Assembly: GCF_020520425.1 (NCBI RefSeq) | Contig: NC_079491.1 | Location: 25,349,449-25,413,448, forward strand | Origin: Spinacia oleracea | Lineage: Eukaryota; Streptophyta; Magnoliopsida; Caryophyllales; Amaranthaceae | Length of the DNA: 64,000 nt | Direction: 5' to 3' | Part shown: one piece after another, positions 1 through 11,859 of the stretch | How the letters are laid out: each line of letters begins with the position of its first letter | How positions within the stretch are numbered: the stretch's first letter is position 1 | Translations under genes and position numbers: made by a program | The notes under the pieces: generated by a model | What the model saw: the letters and a program-made list of their open reading frames with translations, nothing else | Database searches by the model: none | What the model was told of the DNA's origin: nothing

Positions 1-49
1 TTTATTTTCTCCGGCTAACTTCTAACAAAAAAAATTATATTAAAAAGAC

Positions 50-1105
50 AATACAAATGTTTTCAAGTTTTGATACAAACAGGACCGTGGATCTTGAATG
101 GATTTGGAGATGTGATACTTTGCCAAAGATTAATTTCTTTCTTTGGTTGGTAATCCAAGGTAGGCTCCCAAAAAATGTTTGAAAGAAACATGGCTCCTTC
201 TGGGGACTGCAACTGGTGTCCCTTCTCAACAACGATGCTCTTCACATCCTCAGGACTGCCAGTAGGCAAGAAAGGTATGGGATCTCTTTCCACTTCACCC
301 CTCCTTATTCATTATGCCCCTTGGCACCTGGCTTAAACAAAACTTCACACACCCTACCCAACCTCCCTGTCATGGAATACTTTTCTCCCATGTATCCTTT
401 GGGAACTTTGGCTAAGAAGAAACCCATCTTTCAAGAAACACTAAAACCACCTGAAGTACGCTGAAAAGCTTTCAATTGGGCATGGGGATACTTCTCCTCA
501 AAACTAAAAACTCAACCTTTTTTCCCCCAAAACACTGATCAGAAGTGACAACACCTCCCCCCTCCCCCTCCCGACTGGATAAAGTTAATTGTAATGTCTC
601 ATTCTCAAGGGATATAGACTGTGCAGGTCATGCAGGGTTTTCAGAAACAACAGTGATCACTTGCTTGTATGTTTTCAAATAAAGTACAGGATTACTCGTA
701 GGTGAAATCTTAGCGATCATAAAAGGCCTCACGCTTGCAATACAACAAGGATGGATCAAGGTTCTTATACATATACAGATTTGAAGGAAGCAGTATAGGG
801 CAATCACAAAACAATGTTTATGATATCAATATCAATTTGATCATTCAATATAGGGCACTTATATGTGGGATTGAGGTCTTCAAGCTGGAGAATGCGGGCA
901 GGGATACTAACAGAGCGGCTGACATCTTTGCTGGAGATTGTAGAACTTCTAATTGTAATAGTTTACTAAACTATGTAGCAAAGATTTTAGCTAATCCCCT
1001 GGATTAGTTGTGGGTGTACTTCTGGAGGAAATGCCTCCGTAAATCTTTGTAGCTACTCTACCTTTTCACTCTATAGTTTGACCCCTGCTTTGCATCAAGA
1101 AAAAG
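50..1105 (+). pseudogene. LINE ORF2 3' relic (zinc-binding and RNase H part)
   Basis: Degenerate non-LTR retrotransposon sequence readable only by changing frame. Near 85-190 it encodes a zf-RVT-like stretch (WRCDTLPKINFFLWLVIQGRL), followed at 190-460 by a frameshifted region resembling the segment after the zinc-binding motif. The 570-1060 stretch resembles a LINE RNase H domain, ending in a motif like GRDTNRAADIFAGDC (about 890-950). Several stops and frame changes make it non-functional. It lies on the strand opposite the small gene at 1804-6264. Its left end may run beyond the window, and I did not find a clear poly(A) tail or target duplication. Confidence 0.7.
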
Positions 1106-1800
1106 GCCAGATGTAGCTGAGATGGTGACTGGAACTGGCAGTCCGGATTATCAAAGGAAAACAACAACGTAAAAACTCTACTTGGTTTTCCAATTAGGGT
1201 CCGTCTACTCCATATGGAGCAAATTGAAAATTTTGAAGACACTTGTCCATTGCTAAGCATCCCACACAATAGACCGATAATCCGGTCTATTGTGTTTAAG
1301 ATTGCACGTTTGCAACTAGATAAATGCAAAAGAGCGTCTGTGAAAGTTGGTTTAGGGTAAGAACCTTTCTTGAAGGTGTGTCTAGCAATTTGATGTTGTG
1401 GAGGCTAAAGATAACTCTTGGTGCCCATACTTACACTTGATGTGATGAATCTTCTATCTTTTCAGTCCAAACCCCCTTTCCTCTCACACACACAAAAAAG
1501 AAAAGATCTATTTATCCACAGCACTAACTCTCACTCTAACATGTATGCAGATCAAATCAAAGCTATAAAATGCCAGCCATCACTTGATCTAGATACCACT
1601 ATGATAAAACTCTGGGGAAATATACACCTGCTTGACAAATCTAATGAAATAAATAGGAAGCTTAAGACGGTGTAAATGTAAAATTTCCATAACAGCCAGA
1701 TAAAATAAAATGCACCATCTAGTGATCGAATGATCAATGGACAAAATCCAAGTGCAAGATCACGGGAATGAATGGGAAGAGGCCAGAGAACAGGTAGACT
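1105..1800. other. No gene recognised
   Basis: This stretch lies between the LINE relic and the last visible exon of the small minus-strand gene, so it is probably intronic. Open frames here (for example 1418-1675 and 1066-1329) have no recognisable protein features. Confidence 0.4.
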
Positions 1801-1803
1801 TAC

Positions 1804-2336
1804 CCCAATAAGGAAATGCAACCACATTGGCCCGATCACCCACTTACGAACAGTTGGAATTACTGCACAAAAAGAGCACCTTAAAGTTTAATGGAACATA
1901 ACATTCTGCTACTGAAAAACCGAACTTAATAATGATGCGACTAACTTTTATATAGTAGCATCAAAATTCATTTAAGGGCAAAAAAGCAGCAAATGAGTTC
2001 ACGGGAAAACCTGCTTGAGTTTTCCTGACATTTCAAATTTATGTCACTGAATGGAAAGCAATCGGGAACAGCTAAGTAGAATAAGCATTACTAATTTCCT
2101 ATTCATAACTCATTCAAGCTTTATAATCATAATTACCGCTAGGATAAGGTCTTGGTCTTCTAAAATGTTGTCTTATGCTGGTCGCGTGCAGTTAGGCCCT
2201 GTTTAGTTCACCTTATTTTAGGACCTTATTACTTATTTCAGATTTAATCAAATCAGATCAGACCAGATCAGATCAGAAAAAATAAGTTCAGATCAGATCA
2301 GACCAGAAAAAATAAGTTCAGATCAGATCAGACCAG

Positions 2337-2372
<36 letters not shown>

Positions 2373-2385
2373 GTTGTTGTTGTTA

Positions 2386-2438
<53 letters not shown>

Positions 2439-5400
2439 TATTATTATTATTATTATTATTTTTGGTATATGTTTATATCATTGTTATTATATTTAATATT
2501 TTATTACTATTATTGCTTTAATAAAAAATAATGTTGTTGTCGGTGCAATTAAAATCTATTATTTAAGACATAAAAGAACATTTACAAAACATTCAAATTC
2601 ATCATGTCCAAATTAAAACCATAGAAACGATATGATCAGGTCATGTCCATACTGGTAGGATCAGATAATATCCAGATCATAACTGATCTGTACAGATCAT
2701 GTTCAAATCTGCAACAATATTATAAATTTGTGTAACATTTATTTTACACGTAAGTCGTTTAATATTAATAAATGTAGATTTTTGTTTAAACGTAATTATG
2801 AAGAATCAGATCAGACCAGATCAGATCAGAAAAAATAAGTTCAGATCAGATCAGAAAAAATAAGTTCAGATCAGATCAGGAGAAATAAGGTGAACTAAAC
2901 AGGGCCTTAATCAAAGGCAATCTCTTTAGTATGCAAACTTATTGGTGTCAGCTGTTTATTTTGCCAAAGAAAATTCTGAAAGAAGTGGAAGCTTGTTGCA
3001 GGGTCTTTGTCTGGGGATGACAGCAACTCTAAACAAGCTAATGTAGCTTGGGAGAGGTTTGTCTCCCAAAGATTTTCGGGAGTTTAAATGTCAAGAACCT
3101 TGCCGTTTCGAACAAAGCAGCAATTGTCAAGCTTTTATGGGCTTGAACTCGCAAAACTGGTAAGTTGTGGGTGAGGTGGATCCATAGGTACTATGTGAAA
3201 GGTCGGAGTCTGTGGAGCTTGCCTATCCATAACAGCATGACTTGGACGGTCAAGAAACTTTTGCTTCTAGAGAAATCGTGGATCACTCTGGGGTGGCAGA
3301 GTATTTGCAAAGGAGACAAATTCTCAATCAAGAGCACTTATAGCCACCTAATTGGTGCTCATCCTAAAGTACCTTGGAAAAGAGTTGTATGTAACACGGT
3401 AGAAAGTCCTGGAAGCAAATTCATTTGCTGGTTGGCTCTACAAAATAGGCTTGCAACAACTGATAGGTTGAGTGCCTGGGAGTATTCAGCGCGATACTAT
3501 CTGTTGTCTTTGTGAACAAAATGTTGAATCTGTGCAGCCTTTATTTTTATAGTGTTCTTATGCAGCAAAAGTTTGGAGTTTAGTGTTGCAGATGCTGAAT
3601 TATAGTAGCCTAGTAGGCAACCTTGGCGGTGGGATGAGGAAGTTGCAATTGCTAATAGAATGTGCAGGAAGCAAGACAATAGAAGCAAGTTGTAATGGTA
3701 GTTTCTTCTGTGAAGCTCTTCGAGGCATTTGGATGCTGAGAAACAACATGATTTTCAATGGTGTTAAGCTTAGCGATATCTCCTTTAGAGTTGCTGTGAC
3801 ATGTTCTGATAGTACGAGAAATCTACTGTTGTAATTCGTTTGTAGGTTGTTTGTTTTGTTGGGGTGCTCAGTTTGTGCTGAGTTTTATGAGTTTGTATTC
3901 AACTGCTTATAGCTTTTGATATCCCTTTTGGTAATATAATCCCCTTTATTTTTCAAAAAAACAAAAGAGGACCATTTGAACAGCAACCTAGCATACTTGG
4001 TACCTACATACCCCCATCAACAAAAACTACAGGTTCTAATCCCAACCATCTTTTAAAAGATAAATGGAAAATATAATACCCCTGTGACTGACTCGGAATA
4101 TGAAGCTCTCCTCTCCCATTTTCATACAATCGGATCATAAAATTGTAGTTCTATATGATAATTTATATTCAGGGCTAGCTACCACATCAAACGAGTTAAC
4201 TTGATATCAACATAGTTTCCATTCTCAAGAATGTACAGCAAAGGTCTAAACAAAAAATATTAGGTGAATCATATTGCAGATCCAACTGCAGTTAGACTTG
4301 TGTTGCCCTGATGACACGGCAAACTCCAAATAACGTACTATGTGTTCCTGTGTAACATAAAGTTTCGGAGTAGAAACACTTGGTCTGATGTTCAGTATGT
4401 CACAAGCATGGAAGAGATAAAGAAGACACTTAAGCGGAATCATTCAAAGGCAAGTTTTAGATCAAGTTCGCATTGTGAAATCAGAGCGACAGAAACTAGC
4501 TACAAGTTCCAGAGCTTGAACTTGCTACAAAGCATCAGAGATGAAGCTTCCAATGGTGCCAACATAAACACTTAAAATTAAAGAGTTTTGTTTTTAGGTT
4601 TATATAAGTGTTCAAAGAGGTTAAGTAATTGTTCTGGAACTAATGGAACGAGTCAAGTCCTAGCATGTTTTTAAAGGAAATTCCAGATTTCAGGTACTTT
4701 TGTGAAAAATATAACACAGTTTTTGTTTTGTAAAATAAGTACATTGGATTATGTTTTACAAAACGTTGTTCTACCAGGATTATTTCTCACATGCATGTTC
4801 CTAAATTAAGTCTGACTTCTTTTCAAAGTCAAAACAATCTGACATCTTTGATTTACTCTTCCCATGATTTTCTCACCTTACTGATCATGGCCATCATGCT
4901 TGTTTGAGTGATTGAGTATTAGGTTAGTTCAGAAAAATGGTGGAGATGACCTAGGTTAGTTCCTCTATAAAAGGCTAGCTTATTTCATTTGAAAAAATAC
5001 AACTGGCAAGCATTTATTTTTACGAAGAGCAAAAAGTCCAATAGAGCCAGTTAAGCTAAGTGAGTTCCTTGTTCCTACGGCTTTTTGACACACTAGAGTT
5101 CAATTTCATTGAGTTGTATTTTTGGGTTCAAAGGTTTGAGTGAACAAAGAAAGACATAGAGTTAAGTCAATGTAGTGAGAGAGAAAAGGTAGGACTGTGA
5201 TTACCGAAATTGAGGAACTCAAGTTCGAGAGGAACTTGAGTTAGAGTATAGTTTGTAATATAGTTATTGCCCTATATTAAAGAGGTAGAAGTTTCTCCTT
5301 CTCGATTGGGCTCAAGAAGTTCACCCAATTTCTCTTGTGCATAATAGTGTTTCTTGTCCTTTGTCATTTAATTCTGCAAAAACTTCAAACAAAGTTTCAT

Positions 5401-6264
5401 ATCAATTCACTTCCCCTCTTGTAGTGTTCTATCTCAAATAACAACTTGTCAACAAGACAAGTTGGTTTTGGACCAAGTAATTTTTGTACAAGTTCATAAC
5501 CTGAAGCATGAACCCTGAAATATTTAGGTCACTTTTTTGGGCCATCCTTTTTTCAACCTTCTTTCAACCAGCAAGTAGACTTTAAAATCCGACGGACTTC
5601 ATGTTATCTCATTATAATCATGTATTGAAAACCCAAATTTAAAAAGCTTAGCTGGTTGCATGGCTTCAAGATGTTCGGATGGAGTTAAATTTTTGGTTTC
5701 CAAGCATAAAATCACATGTTCAGTATCAAATTTATTAGTCAGCTCTAAAGTAAACAACCCAAAATGCTTCACAGAAAACAAGCTAGCTAAAAATAAATCA
5801 ACAAAATTAGAAAGTACCTTACCATAATTAAATGCATAGAATGCACTTGTTGTGCCACCCACAGCAGAACCAATCTGAAATTATTCACATATTTTACAAG
5901 GATATTGAACAATTCAACCACATTCAAAGATTAAGCTAAAAAAAAAAAAAAATCAACCAATTTATAATTAAAGGAACAATAAAATTAACCTAAAATTTTG
6001 AAAGATATATGCATTACCATAGAAAAGCTGTCTCTAATGAATGGCTGCACAGTCCAACGGCTAGTTTCCTGCGATTAACATCAAAATGTATTAAAAGTTC
6101 CAAAGATATCAGTCCGATATAATTTAAACAGCAAGAAATTGAGTTCAACATAAATGAATTTCCGTTTTGTTTTTTATTTATACCATTTCTTTTGAGAGAG
6201 GGCCAGCACAGTTTGGACATGGGAGTGGAGTTACGACCTTCAAATTCGTAGAAGTCTTCGCCAT
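1804..6264 (-). CDS. Small conserved plant protein of unknown function, 5' four exons (3' end not in window)
   Basis: Four exons on the minus strand join in phase: 6264-6184 (27 codons from ATG), 6068-6018 (17 codons), 5874-5823 and 1862-1804. All have GT donors and AG acceptors. The 81 residues begin MAKTSTNLKVV, then contain a PLPCPNCAGP motif (one CxxC, like half a zinc ribbon), an SRWTVQPFIRDSF stretch, a small-residue-rich possible membrane segment (IGSAVGGTTSAFYAFNYG), and RKWVIGPMWLHFLIG. The last donor at 1803-1802 is good, so at least one more exon is expected; I could not find it between 1 and 1800, so it probably lies left of the window. Intron 3 (1863-5822) is 3.96 kb and carries a LINE and a MITE. 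I do not recognise a named family; a small organelle or membrane protein is only a guess. Confidence 0.72.
2195..2906. mobile_element. Tourist/PIF-Harbinger-like MITE, 712 bp, in the LINE
   Basis: The element starts with GGCCCTGTTTAGTTCACC and ends with its reverse complement; the perfect terminal inverted repeat is 24 bp. It is flanked by TTA at 2192-2194 and 2907-2909, the 3-bp target duplication expected of PIF/Harbinger elements. Removing it and one TTA restores the LINE reading frame as AGRVQLIKGNLFSM. The interior has repeated CAGATCAGACCAGATCAGA-type motifs on both sides of a long TTA microsatellite. It has no coding capacity. Confidence 0.93.
2338..2462. repeat. (TTA)n microsatellite
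   Basis: About 120 bp of TTA/TTG triplets, nearly pure, in the middle of the Tourist-like MITE. It probably expanded after the element inserted. Confidence 0.95.
3966..5580. other. Intron interior with possible LTR-like segment
   Basis: This is part of intron 3 of the small minus-strand gene. No protein-coding signal was found. The part from about 4880 to 5450 has a TATA-like CTATAAAAGG (about 4963) followed by a leader-like region and TTGTAATATAG-type sequence, the look of a solo or truncated LTR. I could not place TG/CA ends or a target duplication, so this is tentative. Confidence 0.3.
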
Positions 6265-6469
6265 GATCAATCAGAAAACCTAATATCTCTCAGGTGCTAA
6301 TGGAGGAGTTATACAGTGGTTCTGGTAGAAAGCGGTGGTGCACGGCGGCGATACGAGGAGAGAGAGGAGGGGGGGTAAAGTAGAGTTGACCCAGTCCAAC
6401 GATCCAATTTTATTAATCCGTACTGTAAATGATCATACTTTTAGGCCCTATTTGGTTCATTACTACTAC

Positions 6470-7668
6470 GTAGATTTTAGCTCGTGCATAATTCTATTAA
6501 ATTGTTATGTTTAAATAAAAATTCTATGTATATACAACTTTTATATATTATTTTAGATTAGTTTTTTATTTTACATTCAATTTCATTTTAGATTTTTTAT
6601 TATTATGAAAGTGTTTGTTTTTGGATGAAATTGTATATGCGTAATATTAATATTTTTATTTAATAAAAAATATCTATGTGAAAGTTAATCATTTCTTTAC
6701 GTGGTACTCGACTTTTTTTAATTCAAAATTAATTTTGAAATCTTATTTGTCATTGGCCGAAGCCATTAGATTTTTCTATGTGGCTCTCTAATATTGGATT
6801 AATGTTTGATTTTAAATTGAATTTTATTTATTTTATTTTAGATTATTGTTTGATTTTGGATGAATTTTATTTTAAATTAATTTTTTAATCATTAGAGTGT
6901 TTGATTTTAGACGTAGTTATATATATTAGTAATTAATTAATTAATTAAAATATCTACGTGGCACCTAATTAATTATCTACGTGGAAATCGATTATTTTTT
7001 AATTATTAGAGTGTTTGATTTTCGATGGAGTTGTATATATTAGTAATCAATTAATTAAAATATCTATGTGGCACCTAATTAATTATATACGTGTCACTTG
7101 ATTTTTTAAATTCAAAAGAAATTAGAAATCTTATTTTTCATTGGCCGAAATCTTTAGTAATCCTAGGTGGCGCTCTAATATTTCAGCAAATATTCCTCGA
7201 TTGGCCGAAGCCATTAGATTTTTTTACGTGCCGCTCTAATATTGGATTAATATTTGATTTTAAATTGAATTTTATTAATTTTATTTTAGATTATTGTTTG
7301 ATTTTGGATGAATTTTATTTTAGATTTATTTTTTAATTATTAGAGTGTTTGATTTTAGATGGAGTTGTATATATTAGTAATTAATTAATTAATTAAAATA
7401 TCTATGTGACACCTAATTAATTATCTACGTGGAAATCGATTATTTTTTCATTATTAGAGTGTTTGATTTTCGATGGAGTTGTATATATTAATAATTAATT
7501 AATTAATTTATCTACATGACACCTAATTAATTATTTACGTGGCACTTGATTTTTTTTAATTCAAAAAGAAATTAGAAATCTTATTTTTCATTGGCCGAAA
7601 CCATTAGTAATCCTAGGTGGCACTCTAATCTTTCAGCAAATATGCCTCCTTTATATATATATATTAGA
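6470..7668 (-). mobile_element. Degenerate non-autonomous Helitron with internal duplication
   Basis: Same family as the element at 8680-9350. On the minus strand it starts TCTAATATATATATATAAA after an A and ends with AGCTAAAATCTAC, a mutated form of the CTAG end. Internal motifs (ATTGGCCGAA, CTACGTGGCACC, CCTAGGTGGC) occur two or three times, so the interior is duplicated or one copy inserted into another. No Rep/helicase coding sequence is present. It lies just upstream of the small minus-strand gene's start at 6264. Confidence 0.7.
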
Positions 7669-7739
7669 TTAGTAAAGGAAATGAAGAGAAAATAAAGGAA
7701 GGGAAAAGAAAGGAAACGAAAGGAAGAGAAATAGATTTT

Positions 7740-8135
7740 CATTGTGTTTGGGAACCAAGTAAACTTGGAAATGTGAGGAAAATTAAAACTATGAAAATCT
7801 GTAGAAAAGCAAATCTGATGAAATATGTACAAATCACAAATTTTAATTTGTTTGGCTAATTATTATGGAAAACAAGAAAATTGAAATATCTCATATATTT
7901 CACTTCTTTAATTTTGTTTTCCTCATATTTCCACAGCTTTTCCATCACTTTTGAGGGGAAAAGTGTGGAAAATAAAACATGCAAAATATAACTAGTTGAT
8001 TTCCACAGATTTCCACACATTTCATTTTCCTCCCTTTTTCATTTAAATTACCAAACAAGCTAAAATTAAGGAATTCTCATATTTACACAATTTTACACAT
8101 TTTTCCTCATTAAACTAGAGTTCCCAAACACAGTG
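7740..8135. mobile_element. MITE with CACTGTGTTTGGGAAC inverted ends
   Basis: The left end CATTGTGTTTGGGAAC and the right end GTTCCCAAACACAGTG are inverted copies with one mismatch. The interior (about 396 bp total) is AT-rich and partly self-complementary, with no coding capacity. The ends resemble hAT-type MITEs, but no convincing 8-bp target duplication was found. Confidence 0.6.
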
Positions 8136-8142
8136 TTTATTT

Positions 8143-8402
8143 TCCTGTGTTTGGTTTAAGGAAAAGAAATGAAGGAAAGAGAAAGGAAATGTAAATGACA
8201 ACTTTTAATTTTCTCTTTCCTTCCAAATTCCTCCGATTTTGGAAGGAAAGGAAATTGAAAATTTTATAAAGGAGCTTTCCTTCCAATTCCCTTCCTTTCC
8301 TTCCACTTCCCATATAATTATTTGTACCAAATACAGGAAACCTTATTTTACTTTTCCTTTCTTTTCTTTTCCTTCCAATTCCTCCCAACCAAATAAAGCC
8401 TT
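8143..8402. mobile_element. Purine-strand-biased MITE-like element
   Basis: The left part is rich in GGAAAAGAAA, and the right part is its inverse (TTTCCTTTTC). The ends are TGTGTTTGGTTTAAGG on the left and CCAACCAAATAAAGCC on the right, which are imperfect inverted repeats. It looks like a short foldback MITE. The family is not assigned. Confidence 0.5.
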
Positions 8403-8679
8403 ACCCGATAACAACCCCATACGGGTTTGGGTGAGCTTGGTTCTTGATTTTTTATGCCATATCGGATCATTTGACCAACTTGGTAAAAAAAAAACGGATT
8501 TTTCATGAAATATCCCCGAATTTTTAGCGTAATTCACCAAATGACCATCGACTTTCAGAAATTCACCAAATTCCCCTCAAAAATGACTTAATACCCAAAA
8601 TACCCTTACTAATGACGCGTCGTTAGTCATCCGTTATCCTAATTTTCAAATTCATCAAATACCCCTGTTTTAATACTTA

Positions 8680-9350
8680 CTAGATTTTAACTCGTGCGAT
8701 GCACGAATTCTAATAAATTGTTAAGTTAAAATAAAACTTTTATATACACCAACTGCTATATTTATATATTAGATTAGATTGTTTTTTATTTTGGATTTTC
8801 ATTTTAGATTTTTTTTAATTATTAGAGTGTTTGATTTTGGATAAAATTGTACTCCGTATATGCGTAATATTAATAATTAATTAATAAAAATATCTACGTG
8901 ACGCCTAATTATTTATCTACGTGGCACTCGACTTTTTTAATTCAAAAATAATCAAAATATTATTTTTCATTGGCCGAAAGCATAAGATTTCCTATGTGGC
9001 GCTCTAATATTGGATTAGTGTTTGATTTTAGATTGAATTTTATTCTTGATTAGTGTTTGATTTTGGATTGACTTTTATTTTAGATTAGTGTTTGATTTTG
9101 GATGAATTTTATTTTAGATTTATTTTTTAATTATTAGAGTGTTTGATTTTTGGATGGAGTTGTATATATATTAGTAATTAATTAAATAAAATATCTACGT
9201 GGCAACTAATTAATTATCTACGTGGCACTTGATTTTTTTAATTCAAAAATAAATTAGAAATCTTATTTTTCATTGGCCAAAACCAATAGTAATCCTAGGT
9301 GGCGCTCTAATTTTTCAGCAAATATGCCTCTTTTATATATGTATATTAGA
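8680..9350 (-). mobile_element. Non-autonomous Helitron, 671 bp
   Basis: On the minus strand it begins TCTAATATACATATATAAAA, preceded by A, and ends with a small hairpin (CGTGCATCGCACG) and AGTTAAAATCTAG followed by T. TC start, CTRR end, terminal hairpin and A^T target are the Helitron hallmarks. The empty site (ACTTA^TTTC) is confirmed by the uninterrupted opposite arm of the host palindrome. It has no coding capacity and must be moved in trans. Confidence 0.88.
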
Positions 9351-11640
9351 TTTCACCAAATACCCCTATTCCGAAACTTAATTCACCAAATACCCATAAC
9401 TTAAAATTACTCATTTTGATTTCCAACGGCTAGTTTTTGTGTTTGAAAATTAGTCGTTGCTTATTGTTTGCTTATGAAAATACCTCCTTTCTGACTGTTT
9501 ATTGTAGTCTTCCTATTGTTTTTATTAATTTCTTATCATTTTTGTCATGAGTTTTCTTTCAAAATCATCATCCACACCCACGAATCCACATATGTAAGAG
9601 TCCCAAACAGATTCTGTTATAGTGGGAGGAAATTCCCATTCGAATCTCCGATACAACACTCAATACAACACTAAAACAGAAAATACTCCAAAAATTAAAC
9701 ACCTTAAAACGCCACAACTCATCAAGAAAATAGCTATTGCTTTTGTACCTTATTCTTTATGTGACCAAGTAATATTTCTCATGCAATCAGAAGGTATTCC
9801 TTTGCCAATATGAGATATATCTTTTATCTTTAACATGTGCAAACAGATTAAAAACAAAGCTCTTATTAATTTTATTCTACACATATTTTCCAGCTACCTC
9901 GGCTCCTTCGCTTCCATGCCACCTATTTAACACGTTAACTTCCTTTTTGTCTCCTGTCTCTACTGCTTCCAAACATCTTTCTTTCATCTTCTAACTTTCT
10001 CTCAACCTTACAGTCGAGACAGAAAGGTTCTCCCACTTTTCTTTTGAGCTAGGTTCTATTGACATGGTGATATAGATTTTATGGACAAATGTATGTTTTG
10101 TATTTGAGGGAACAAGAAAAAAAATGAAACTAAGGTATGCTCCAAAACTCATGTACGTACCAGTTAAAAAACATGAATATTGGGACAAAGATTTGCCTCC
10201 AAACCCAATATCTTCACATCATAAATCCAAGTTCGATATCGAGGTTGTGATAAAAATGTATGCGTTATTGAACTTGATTCTTAGTCTCTTCACGTGTCAT
10301 TCAGACAATAAGAAAATTAAGGTGTTAGCTTTAAAATTGAATTACTTCAGCTTCACTCACATAAGATTTCATTGAAAAGGGTTTTTGTTTTCTAGCCTTT
10401 TGCTCACCTAAAACAAAAACCTTTTTCAATGAAATCTTATGTGAGTGAAGCTGAAGTAATTCAATTTTAAAGCTAACACCTTAATTTTCTTATTGTCTGA
10501 ATGGTACGTGAAGAGACTAAGAATCAAGTTCAATAATGCATAGATTTTTATCACAACCTTGATTTCGAACTTGGATTTATGACATGAAAATCTTGGGTTT
10601 GGAGGCAAATCTTTGTCCCAATTTTCATGTTTTTTCACTGGTACATGAGTTTTGGAGCATACCTTAGGTTCATTTTTTTTCTTGTTCCCTCAAATACAAA
10701 ACAGACATTTGTCCGTAAAATCTATATCACCATGTCAATAGAACCTATCTCAAAAGAAAAGTGGGAGAACCTTTCTGTCTCGACTGTAAGGTTGAGAGAA
10801 AATTAGGAGATGGAAGAAAGATGTTTGGAAGCAGTAGAGACAGGAGACAAAAAGGGAGTTAACGTTAAATAGGTGGCATGGAAGCGACAGGAGCCGAGGT
10901 AGCTGGAAAATATGCATAAGAATAAAATTAATAAGAGCTTTGTTTTTAATCTGTTTGCAAATGTTAACGATATTGCCCATATTGGCAAAGGAATACCTTC
11001 CGATTGCATGGGAAATATTACTTGGTCACATATAGAACCCTAACCCTTTAAAAAGCAAGAGTTACCCAAAACTTTTCTTAAGAATAGTTAAATTACCACC
11101 CTATCCTTAAATCCTTCCTTGAAAAATATTCAAATTCTCTTAAGAACAGTAAAATGACAACACTGTCCTTTCACACTTTCTTTCTCGATTTTCCTGTCTT
11201 CATCCTCCAGATTTTATTTATCTCTCTTCTTTCCAAACCAAATCCTATTTCTACAATACCCTCCTTTACCGCCATCATCATCATCATCGTCATCAACTAA
11301 GGTAATCTATCCCGTCGTGTCTTCGTCTCCCTAAATCTTCTCACTCTCCTTGGTCGATTGAAATTCTATCAAATATCACAGCTATCAGAAAACCCTAATT
11401 ATCTAATTTTTGGATTTCAATGGGACCCGTCTAATAATGGTATGTCTTCCATAGCTAATTAGTAACTCCAATAGAAACAACAACAAAATCGAGTAATTTT
11501 AGTTTTATTTTATGGGTTTATCTTCTTTGCTATTAATTTTACTAATTGAAATAACTCCTCGGTTCTTTATCTTTTGGGTTCTTCTGCTTAGTGATCAACT
11601 TAGTTTCAAATTGACTATTTTGTATTTCAAATGATTTCAG

Positions 11641-11856
11641 GACAACAATGTGCCACAACTATTTAATGTCAATTTTCAGGAAAATTCTTCACAGGTATGT
11701 AATTCTCTCACCTCGGTAATTCCTTTAATTTTGTTTCCTGTTTATTTTATTTTATTTTATTTGCAGCTACTCATATTGATACCTTCGAGATTGTCGTTGT
11801 GAGAGGTTATGTCGTTCTTGTGGCATGCTATTACTAGAGATCATGTCATGCTTGAG
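11641..11856 (+). other. Possible captured exon pieces in the Helitron
   Basis: A 54-bp segment (11641-11694) and a 90-bp segment (11767-11856) are each preceded by AG and followed by GT, with pyrimidine-rich sequence upstream. The first is open (DNNVPQLFNVNFQENSSQ). The second has a stop in the matching frame. A leader-like CT-rich region with an ATC run lies at 11170-11300. This arrangement fits a gene fragment picked up by a Helitron, but I recognise no source gene. Confidence 0.3.
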
Positions 11857-11859
11857 GTT

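Larger units (their letters stand above)
2130..3965 (+). mobile_element. 5'-truncated LINE, interrupted by a MITE
   Basis: Non-LTR retrotransposon remnant inside intron 3 of the small minus-strand gene, in antisense orientation to it. Homology begins around 2132 with the post-RT motif WSSKMLSYAGRVQL, is interrupted at 2194 by the MITE, and resumes at 2910 with IKGNLFSMQTYW. A longer open stretch at 3165-3515 holds a zf-RVT-like region (FICWLALQNRLATTDRL). The 3' end is AT-rich and finishes in a short A-rich tail near 3955-3965. Stops and frame changes after 3515 show that it is dead. No clean target-site duplication was found. Confidence 0.75.

Noticed and set aside
63..293. Minus-strand 76-codon ORF
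   Set aside because: The same DNA on the plus strand reads as the zf-RVT part of a LINE, which explains the open frame opposite it.
10124..10638. A pair of similar proteins on opposite strands
   Set aside because: They are the same sequence in the two arms of the palindromic element, not two genes, and no transposase motif is present.
11038..11050. Telomere-repeat remnant (CCCTAACCC)
   Set aside because: Only about one and a half repeat units are present, at the Helitron edge; too short to indicate interstitial telomeric DNA.
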